A DNA stretch of 64,000 nucleotides from Geobacteraceae bacterium. Its GTDB lineage: Bacteria; Desulfobacterota; Desulfuromonadia; Geobacterales; Pseudopelobacteraceae. Under the pieces are notes generated by a model. The model was given only the letters and a program-made list of their open reading frames with translations. It was not told the origin of the DNA and ran no database searches. Location: contig JAAXTM010000004.1 in assembly GCA_013336525.1 (NCBI GenBank), positions 1 through 64,000 on the forward strand, given 5' to 3'. Made by a program: the position numbers and the translations under genes. Of this stretch, positions 23,265 through 33,000 are shown in pieces. The stretch's first letter is position 1. Each line of letters starts with the position of its first letter.

Positions 23265-23639
23265 ATGACACTACGCACACTCGTTACATTCGCCACAGCC
23301 ATTATTATGACTGCCGGTGCGGCTTTAGCAGCCACCCACGGCGGCGATATTGTTTATGAAAAGCCGGTCAAGGGGGTCATCTTCTCCCATAAGACTCACG
23401 TTGAAGACAAGGGCCTATCCTGCGATATGTGCCACAATCGTCTCTTTGAGATGGGTAAGGTAGCTCAGGAAAAAGCTGATTTTGTAATGGAATCACTTTA
23501 TCAGGGGAAATATTGTGGCGCTTGCCATAACGGCTCCATGGCGTTTGCCTCAAACACCCGTTGCGCCACCTGCCATATTGGAGTCAAAGGTCAAAAGCGG
23601 CTCTCCGGCGGAGATAAACACGATAAAAAAGGGCACTAA
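23265..23639 (+). CDS. Single-module triheme c7-type cytochrome
   Basis: 124 aa. Signal peptide (about 1-22), then a FSHKTH element and three haem motifs CDMCH, CGACH and CATCH, the same module that is repeated four times at 12218-13225. The C-terminus is Lys/His-rich. It is the likely periplasmic electron partner of the preceding NrfC/NrfD-like subunits. GAGGT lies 8 bases before the ATG, and a terminator closes the operon. Confidence 0.9.
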   Translation: MTLRTLVTFATAIIMTAGAALAATHGGDIVYEKPVKGVIFSHKTHVEDKGLSCDMCHNRLFEMGKVAQEKADFVMESLYQGKYCGACHNGSMAFASNTRCATCHIGVKGQKRLSGGDKHDKKGH

Positions 23640-23677
23640 CACCGTCCTCTTAGACCAATAGTCTAGTACAGTAATGT

Positions 23678-23713
23678 AAAAAGCGCCTCCTGGATTCAGG
23701 GGGCGCTTTTTTT
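23678..23713 (+). terminator. Terminator of the NrfD-NrfC-c7 operon
   Basis: A 14-bp stem (23679-23692 with 23697-23710, one G-T pair), loop GATT, and seven T residues at the end. Confidence 0.9.
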
Positions 23714-23753
23714 AAAAGAGATAAGTATGGCTCAATTTATCATCACGGACGCT

Positions 23754-23933
23754 TTATAGTTCTTCAAATGGTTCTTCATAGGCATTCTCAGGAGATTGCT
23801 CTTCAGCCTCAAGTCCTTCAGAAATCGGCTCCTGTTTCAGGTTTTCCAAAAAGAGCCGGTTCTCAAGAATAGTACGTTTAACGTCTAACAGAAGTTTATC
23901 CAGCTCTTCATTATCAGTCGGGACTATGGTCAT
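23754..23933 (-). CDS. Small acidic protein downstream of trxB
   Basis: 59 aa, strongly acidic C-terminal half (EGLEAEEQSPENAYEEPFEEL) after an amphipathic helix. Its ATG lies 4 bp after the trxB stop, so it is probably translated from the trxB transcript, though no clear ribosome binding site is seen. No family recognised; it may be a short family-specific protein or a chance open frame. Confidence 0.5.
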   Translation of the reverse strand: MTIVPTDNEELDKLLLDVKRTILENRLFLENLKQEPISEGLEAEEQSPENAYEEPFEEL

Positions 23934-23937
23934 AATT

Positions 23938-26219
<2,282 letters not shown>

Positions 26220-26231
26220 CTATGGAGTTTT

Positions 26232-27593
26232 ATGGACGCCCGTAGTAATCAATTACATAAATTGTTTAAGGAAGGCTCTGATTTATTACAAACCGGGGAA
26301 GCTGCAGAGGCGTTATTACGCTTTCAGGATGCCCGGAAGATTGCCCCGTCAAACGCGACCCTAAACCTTTATACAGGGGCGGCATTACATGATCTGGGAG
26401 ATTATGAGGGTGCAATTGCAAGCTATCGGCTCGCTCTCGAAAGTGCGCCGGAAGTTGGTGAAGTCCATAATAATCTCGGTAATTCCCTTATGGCACTTGG
26501 CCGTTTTGCAGAGGCGGCTGACTGTTTTTTGAGAGCATCTGAAATTATGCCAACTTCTCCTGTCCCCAGAGCGGCTCGGGCTTCTGCCCTGCAAGCAATG
26601 GGAAATGTAGATGAAGCTGAAGCCGATTGCCGGATGGCGGTAGCGATTGACCCATTCTTTGCCGCTGCCCACTGGAATCTTGCCCTGAATCTTCTGCTGC
26701 AGGGGCAGTATGCCGAAGGGTGGCGGGAGTACGAATGGCGCTGGCAAAAACCTGATTTCACATCGCCGGTCCGGTACTCCGATGTCCCTTTGTGGGATGG
26801 CTCGCCGCTCAATGGGCGCACAATCCTGCTGCATGCCGAGCAGGGGTTCGGCGACGCCATCCAGTTTGTACGCTATGCCCCGCTGGTAGCACTGCGGGGA
26901 GGAAATGTCGTGCTAGAATGCCACCCCCAGCTTGTTTCACTTTTTCAGGGGGCTGGGGGTATTCAGGCAGTAGTCCCTTTCGGATCACCTCTTCCAACGT
27001 TCAGTTTCCAGGTCCCGCTGCTTTCACTGCCACGTATATTTGAGACATCACTTCAAAATATTCCCTCTGATTGCCCATATTTGTCTGTAGCTGAGGAGCG
27101 TAGAAAAAGGTGGTCAGTGCTTGTCTCTGCATATCCATTGGGACTGAGGGTAGGGCTTGTCTGGGCAGGCAAAAATTATCCCGACCCACTCCGCTCCAGC
27201 TGCCTGGCTGAACTGGCTCCTCTTGCTTCAGGCAGCATTACTTTCTTTTCTCTTCAGCTTGGAAACGGGGCTGAAGAAGCAAAGACATCTCCAGCCGGGA
27301 TGAAACTGGTCGACTTAACAGACCAGATACATGACTTCGCAGACACAGCTGCCTTGATTGAACAGCTGGATCTTGTCATAAGTATTGATACGGCAGTCGC
27401 CCATTTGGCCGGTGCACTGGGCAAAGCAACTTGGTTACTACTACCGTATGCGCCCGACTGGCGATGGCTACTTGAACGGAGCGACTCTCCATGGTATCCA
27501 ACTATGCAAATTTTCAGACAAGAAAAGCCAGGGGATTGGGGTGGTGTGATAGATCTGGTAAGTATGCACTTGATAAACTTCAGAAATAAATAA
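26232..27593 (+). CDS. TPR protein with GT9-like (heptosyltransferase-type) domain
   Basis: 453 aa. TPR repeats fill about 1-155. The rest is one complete module with the landmarks EGWREYEWRW, LWDGSPLNGRTILLHAEQGFGD, GLRVGLVWAG and ISIDTAVAHLAGALGK, the last typical of GT9/ADP-heptose transferase-like folds. It is the single-module relative of the large protein at 30054-35636. It starts 12 bp after ilvA, yet faces the flagellar genes, so its role probably belongs to the glycosylation island. Cytoplasmic; substrate unknown. Confidence 0.85.
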   Translation: MDARSNQLHKLFKEGSDLLQTGEAAEALLRFQDARKIAPSNATLNLYTGAALHDLGDYEGAIASYRLALESAPEVGEVHNNLGNSLMALGRFAEAADCFLRASEIMPTSPVPRAARASALQAMGNVDEAEADCRMAVAIDPFFAAAHWNLALNLLLQGQYAEGWREYEWRWQKPDFTSPVRYSDVPLWDGSPLNGRTILLHAEQGFGDAIQFVRYAPLVALRGGNVVLECHPQLVSLFQGAGGIQAVVPFGSPLPTFSFQVPLLSLPRIFETSLQNIPSDCPYLSVAEERRKRWSVLVSAYPLGLRVGLVWAGKNYPDPLRSSCLAELAPLASGSITFFSLQLGNGAEEAKTSPAGMKLVDLTDQIHDFADTAALIEQLDLVISIDTAVAHLAGALGKATWLLLPYAPDWRWLLERSDSPWYPTMQIFRQEKPGDWGGVIDLVSMHLINFRNK

Positions 27594-27661
27594 AAATCCC
27601 TCAAGGTGGCCTCAAAGGATTAGTTCAAAAAGAATGTTCAAAAAACTTTGGTATTATTTTA

Positions 27662-28042
27662 TTACTGGCCCGTATTTGTCCTCAAACCTGCGGCAATATT
27701 GAAATCAATATCGATTACGATGGTAAGCTTTTCAGGGTCAGGGAAAGCCAGTACTTCGAACAAGCGTTTGTCTATAAAAAGACTGAGATTGAGGATGTCT
27801 TCACGCAGATTTTTAGGAAGGGGGTTTTCCGGGTCGGACAGTTCCGCCTGAAAGAAACTCCAAACTTTCTGATTAAACTTTACAGCCTCCAGCAGCTTCT
27901 GGTCACGGTCAGGAGCATCCCAGTTATCCTTAACACTCTTCAGCATGAGACCAGCCCTGGAAAGTACCGATGCCTCAAGTTCCCGCCCGCTCAAATTTTC
28001 CTTCTGAATTGTTGTATAGGCATTAACTGAGTGTTGTTGCAT
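27662..28042 (-). CDS. flaF: Flagellar biosynthesis regulator FlaF
   Basis: 126 aa matching the FlaF family (ASVLSRAGLMLKSVKDNWD, KFNQKVWSFFQAELSDPENPLPKNLREDILNLSLFIDKR). In Caulobacter FlaF is required for flagellin synthesis/secretion and acts against FlbT. The start at 28042 overlaps flbT by 20 bp, indicating coupled translation. No terminator was found downstream, where the gene converges on the TPR/GT9 gene. Confidence 0.88.
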   Translation of the reverse strand: MQQHSVNAYTTIQKENLSGRELEASVLSRAGLMLKSVKDNWDAPDRDQKLLEAVKFNQKVWSFFQAELSDPENPLPKNLREDILNLSLFIDKRLFEVLAFPDPEKLTIVIDIDFNIAAGLRTNTGQ

Positions 28043-28421
28043 GTTTAATTAGCTCCTCTTCGTAAGAAATCAGTTTTTTTGTGATTTTTAGAGCTGCGTA
28101 AAAATTGGAGTTAACAATATACTCGCTCATCTGGGAAATCAAGTCATTTGTACTCGGTGCAGCAGCAAGTACGTCACGGACAAGATCCCAGTATAAAGTA
28201 GCAAGCTCGGTTGTTAAACCGTCACCTATATACATTAACTGGACAACCAGATATATCTTTCGGCACGGAGAAGTAGCATCAGACTCAGCCATAATGTCTT
28301 TTTGCCTGAGAAGCGTTACTTTGTTTTCAATCTGTAGATGCGCAACAGCCGGACCATTCTTTATGACAGCCCCGCCCAGAATAACCCTTTCCCCTGGTTT
28401 TAATGTCAGAATTAGAGACAT
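28023..28421 (-). CDS. flbT: Flagellin regulator FlbT
   Basis: 132 aa of the FlbT family, with the characteristic LILTLKPGERVILGGAVIKNGP start and the later MAESDATSPCRKIYLVVQLMYIG. In Caulobacter FlbT binds the 5' leader of flagellin mRNA and destabilises it, matching flagellin output to hook completion. Its place beside flagellin and flaF supports the same role here. It begins 5 bp after the preceding gene. Confidence 0.88.
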   Translation of the reverse strand: MSLILTLKPGERVILGGAVIKNGPAVAHLQIENKVTLLRQKDIMAESDATSPCRKIYLVVQLMYIGDGLTTELATLYWDLVRDVLAAAPSTNDLISQMSEYIVNSNFYAALKITKKLISYEEELIKHATTLS

Positions 28422-28426
28422 GGCAC

Positions 28427-29059
28427 TTACGAGCCCATTATCGAACTGCTCATTGATTCTTGCACCAAGCCAATCTGGCCAGAAATAACATCTAATTGTT
28501 TAGCTGCGGCATTCACATGTGAATCCGGGGCATTCAATGGCAATGTTGGAGTCTGGACTGTACCGCCTGGTCCGCTAAAAAGATCATCCCACAGATGCTT
28601 CACACCTTCATAAGCCGGAGGAGGTGGTGCCGGCACCATCAGGCTCATTATCTGTTTCTTCAATGATGAATAACTCATCAACTGATCGATTCTTTCCTTG
28701 CTATCAAATGTATAGGGGGGATAATTCTTGATGATCTTGTCCAGCGATGTTTTCATATCTGCTACGATACTGGAAGTTGCTTTCAACCCTTCATTGGTTT
28801 GACGTAGGTTAATAGCGACTGAATTGAGAAAATCGGAAATGTTGCCTATTTTTTGAAGCGTATCGACGGTGTTCTTCGGGAGTTCTACATTGATGGAAAC
28901 CTTGTCCCCCGCAATTGTCTGGACAGAATTCTCGCTTTTTGCTTTCTGAGTATCAGACTGTTGTACTGTTTTAATTGTGAGAACCTGCTGAGCTCCAGTC
29001 TGTTGCATTTGGGTAGCCGTAGCTGCAGCCAGTCGCTGGTCATTACCTTCTATTCTCAT
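28427..29059 (-). CDS. Unknown flagellin-linked protein
   Basis: 210 aa from the ATG at 29059 (GAGGTG 6 bases before). No signal peptide. It is Gln/Thr/Ser-rich at the N-terminus, helical in the middle (TLQKIGNISDFLNSVAINLRQTNEG), with a PAPPPPAYEG proline patch at about 147-157, and ends in a Ser/Met-rich tail. It lies between flagellin and flbT. It could be an export chaperone, a minor filament or cap component, or a modification factor; I recognise no family. Confidence 0.7.
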   Translation of the reverse strand: MRIEGNDQRLAAATATQMQQTGAQQVLTIKTVQQSDTQKAKSENSVQTIAGDKVSINVELPKNTVDTLQKIGNISDFLNSVAINLRQTNEGLKATSSIVADMKTSLDKIIKNYPPYTFDSKERIDQLMSYSSLKKQIMSLMVPAPPPPAYEGVKHLWDDLFSGPGGTVQTPTLPLNAPDSHVNAAAKQLDVISGQIGLVQESMSSSIMGS

Positions 29060-29089
29060 AATCGTCACCTCACAAAGATGAATACGCAA

Positions 29090-29115
29090 GCGGGGAGAGG
29101 TTTCCCCCTCCCCGC
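29090..29115 (-). terminator. Hairpin between flagellin and the next gene
   Basis: GCGGGGAG (29090-29097) pairs with CTCCCCGC (29108-29115), and the stem extends inward. No T-run follows on the minus strand, so it may act as a partial terminator or mRNA stabiliser that raises flagellin relative to the downstream genes. Confidence 0.45.
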
Positions 29116-29147
29116 TCAGGTTTAATGATTCACTTTCTCAGTTACGA

Positions 29148-29963
29148 CTAGAAGAGTCTGAGAACTGACTGTGCTGCCTGAGAAGAGAGGCTCAGGGCTG
29201 TAGTGCCAAGAGACTGACGGGTCTGCAGCATCAGCATGTTGGCGCCTTCATTATTCATGTCGGCAAGAGTCAGGCCATCGGCACCCTGCTGGAGAGTATT
29301 GATGACGTTGTCAGTAAATTCCTGACGGGTGGTAATAACAGCCAGGTTACTTGCAAGAGTTGAAGACTTGGTGCGGAGTGTAGTCAAAGCACCGTCCATG
29401 TTGGCCAAAGCAGTACCAGCTGTTCCAGCTACAGCCCAGTTCGCTGCAGATGTAACGCCCAATGTGACAGAGTCAGATTTAAATCCAGCCACGGACAGCT
29501 TGGCATCGCCTGCCTTAGGAGCAAACTCGATTGCAAGAGTACCGTTGGTCAGCAGGTTGGTACCACGATATCCCGAATCACTAGCAAGAGTAGTAATCTG
29601 GCTGGTGATTTGCAAGAACTGGCTCTCGTAAGTAACCTGTGACAGAGTGTCACTGGTTGCGGAAGCCGAACTTGCAAGACCTTTAGCTGCCTGAATCAGG
29701 GATGTGATAGCTTTAATGCCGTTATCTGCGTTTTTGATGGTCTGTACTGCTTCACTCATACCGTCTTTGCGATCGTTCAAGTCGCTTGCGCGGTCCATGT
29801 GGGACGCAGCTGCAAAGAAGTTGGTCGGGTTGTCAAGTGCCGTATTAACCCGCTTCCCGCTGCTCAAACGGTCTTGTGTAGCTGTTAACTGCTTTGATGT
29901 CTGCTGGAGGGCAAGAAGGTTGTTTCTCATGCCTGCGGTCAGGGAGATGTCTGAAATTGCCAT
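29148..29963 (-). CDS. fliC: Flagellin
   Basis: 271 aa, short for a flagellin. The conserved coiled-coil N-terminus (about 1-100; SSGKRVNTALDNPTNFFAA) and C-terminus (about 215-271; QTRQSLGTTALSLSSQAAQSVLRLF) are complete, and the middle surface domain is small (about 140-200). The Ala/Ser/Thr-rich middle offers sites for O-glycosylation, which fits the modification genes upstream. AAGGAG lies 7 bases before the ATG. I could not identify its promoter in the 90 bp before it. The N-terminal helix resembles FlaF/FlbT-linked flagellins of Alphaproteobacteria. Confidence 0.93.
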   Translation of the reverse strand: MAISDISLTAGMRNNLLALQQTSKQLTATQDRLSSGKRVNTALDNPTNFFAAASHMDRASDLNDRKDGMSEAVQTIKNADNGIKAITSLIQAAKGLASSASATSDTLSQVTYESQFLQITSQITTLASDSGYRGTNLLTNGTLAIEFAPKAGDAKLSVAGFKSDSVTLGVTSAANWAVAGTAGTALANMDGALTTLRTKSSTLASNLAVITTRQEFTDNVINTLQQGADGLTLADMNNEGANMLMLQTRQSLGTTALSLSSQAAQSVLRLF

Positions 29964-30053
29964 GATAATGCTCCTTTTCTGGATTTTTCCGGCATTGTCA
30001 CCGGTTGCGCTTTCTGCGCTTACTAATTTGTATCGTCAGTTGGGAGAAACTCT

Positions 30054-33000
30054 TTAGAAAAAATGTGAATATATTTTTTCCTCAATCTGCTTATTCCAGG
30101 AATCCACCTTCTGATTGCCCGGCACAAGATACGGTATACCGATTGGCAGTGACTCAGGAGTCACAGAAAATAACCACGGAAGGCTAAGTAGCAGTACTTG
30201 TAAGTCACATATCGGTAGCGATTCACTGTGAGGAATAACCATGCTGACGCCTGGGACTGCTGCCACGAGTGTGGCCATAGCAGGTTGGCAACTGACAACA
30301 ACCCGGTAACCGACTTCGGCTAGCAGAGGCAGAAAGCGGGAGAACAGAATCGTATCACCATAGCCCTGTTCGCAGTGCACCAGAATAGATGTACCAACCG
30401 GGTGAGAACCAATAGTTTTCCTGTCCAGCATAGGCCAAGGCGGGAGTTGTTCCGTGTGCAGCCTCCTTAGTCTCCATTCAAGATTTTCCCATCCTTCTGA
30501 ATAGTTTCCGATTGCCAACAGCGAATATGCCAGGTTCAGGTGCCCGGTAACATGTTCCGGGTCAAGCTCCAGAACGTGGCGAAATGCGTCGACAGCCTCG
30601 ACATTTCTGCCCAGCAGCGCTAAGGCGGCACCGACATCCAGATGTGCATCGGGTGAAGTGCCATTACATCGCACCTCCTGTAGCTTTTTTTCCAGAAGCT
30701 GTTCCAACCTGCGGCGTTCGTCGGAAGCATAGATGCCCGTTCCAAGACGCCTTGATTGCAGTTTTTGCATGGGTTTGCCAGACCGTTTGGAAAGGCGTTC
30801 AGCCACTTTCCGAATGACTCCATCCCAGTCGTCAAAGTCCGGTTGCCGGAACAGTTTGACCCCGGGATACCAGAAGGGGCTATTGTCGCGGCCAGTTAAC
30901 CAACGCCAATCCGCTACGTGTGGCAGCAGTACCCAGGTTGGCCGACCGGTCGCCGCTGCCAGGTGTGCAACAGAGGTGTCGATTGAGAGGATCAGATCGA
31001 GATGTGCCATCAAAGCAGCAGTATCTTCAAAATCGCGTATTTGACCGGTAAGATCGATCATTTTTGTATCTAATCCTTCTGCAGAATCCAACTGCAGATT
31101 CACAATAGTGATCCCCTTCAGATCGAAAAGCGGCGCAAGAGACGAAAAAGGGCAGCTCCGCTTTCGATTGAGCGGGTTGTCCTGACGGCCAGACCAGGCC
31201 AGACCAACCCGTAGCTTGGGATAATCAGGCCTCAGTGCAATTTTGTTATCAACAACACCCTTAACACAGTCGTGCAAAGCACCGACAACATCGTCCATCA
31301 GTGCGGACCAGTTACCCGGTGAAGGCTGCCTGAAAAGCTTCATTGTCGGGTACCATGGACTATCCTCGCGCTGGCACAGCCAGCGCCACTCGGCAACGTA
31401 CGGAAGAATGAGCCACGTCCTGGCACCGAGAGCCCCAGCCAAGTGAGCAACAGCAGTATCAATGGTAATTACCAGATCAAGATTGGCTATGAGAGCGGCC
31501 GTGTCAGCAAAGTCCTTAATATCACGGGTCAGATCTGTAATTCCATGGTTGCCGGCAAAGCCCTCCAGCTGTTCCGAGCCTTCTCCTATTTGCAGAGTAT
31601 AGAATTCAACCCCCTGGACATCCCACATTGGAGAAAAAAACGTGAGCGGACAGGACCGTTTGCGGTTAAGCACCTGGCTCTGCTTTGCAAACCAAACCAG
31701 TCCGACCCTGAATGCGGTAACAGGTCCCAGACGCTGTTGCCAGATCTTAACATCGGCAGGTTCAGCAGCAAGGTAGGGGATGTGCGACGGTATTGTCTCC
31801 AGGGTTGTTCCGAACAGCAGCGGAAGCGACATCATCGGCAGGTGGCAATCGAAAGGGGGGAGGCGCTCGCCCGCGACCACGATCTCGGCGACACCCTCAA
31901 GGGAATGCAGCAGGCGTTTCAAGGCAGGCACCTGACATTCGAGGATTACCCGGTCGCCACGTAGAGCCATAAGTCGTATATAGCGGACAAACTGAATGGT
32001 ATCGCCAAAGCCCTGTTCGGAGTGCAGAAGAATAGTCCTGCCCAGCAAGGGGGAGCCGTCCCAGCGAGGCTGGGGAAAATCACGGCTTACGACAGGGTTT
32101 GTCTTCCTGAACCGCCACTCGTATTCCCGCCATCCTTCCGGATATTCTCCCACAGTTAGCAATGCAACTGACAGGTTCCAGTGCCCTTCTGCATATGTAT
32201 TATCAACCTGCAGGAGATGTCGGTAAATAGCAATTGCATCGTCAAGGCGCCCCTGTGCATTAAGCACAACTCCAAGATTGTTCAGAACAGTTTCACTGTC
32301 GGGTAAAAGATCCAACGCTTGACGATAACAGGCTTCCGCATCTTCCAGCTGTTCCAGGCTATGGAAAACTGTGCCCAGCATATTCCAGGCATTGCTCCTT
32401 CCGGCGTCCAGCGACAACACTTTTTTGTAGGCAACGATGGCCTGTTCGTATTTTTCCTGCGCCTGACTGATTTCCGCGATCCCTTGCCAAGCGTCGGCAC
32501 AATCAGGGTCAATTGACAAGGCACTTTCATAACACGCTAGCGCTTGATCGAACACCCGCTGTTGCTTTTCGATCTCACCCAAGCACAGGTAAGCCGCTAC
32601 AAAATCGGGTTTCAGTTCTACCGTCCGCAGATAACATTCACGAGCAGTATCCGGATTATTCAGGGACAAATAGGTATTCCCCATATTGTAAAGGGCTTGG
32701 ACAAAATCCGGATTAATTATCAACGCCTCCCGATAACTGGTAAGGGCTTCATCGTAACGCCCATCTGCATCCAGGGCGACCCCCCTATTGCAACGGGTCT
32801 CAGCTGAATCCGGATTAAGTTCGGCAGACCGGTAAAATGCCTGTTCGGCCTCTGCGGCAAATCCTGCTTTCAACAACTCGATTCCCTGTTGATTTTGGGA
32901 GTCTGCATCCTCAATCAGACTGACCAGTTTTTTTCGGATCCGCTCCATCAGCTCAAACCAATCACCCGGCGATGTTTGCCGAAAAAGCCTCATAGTCGGG

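Noticed and set aside
27594-27661. Terminator between flaF and the TPR/GT9 gene
   Set aside because: CCTCAAGG and CCTCAAAGG are direct, not inverted, repeats, so no hairpin forms.
29964-30053. Sigma-28 or sigma-54 promoter of flagellin
   Set aside because: No TAAA-N15-GCCGATAA or TGGCAC-N5-TTGC sequence with acceptable spacing was found in the leader.
31443-31964. Plus-strand open frame of 173 codons inside the giant GT9 gene
   Set aside because: It lies opposite conserved module sequence (the GT9 landmarks are on the minus strand) and has no recognisable domain; it is a shadow of the coding strand.
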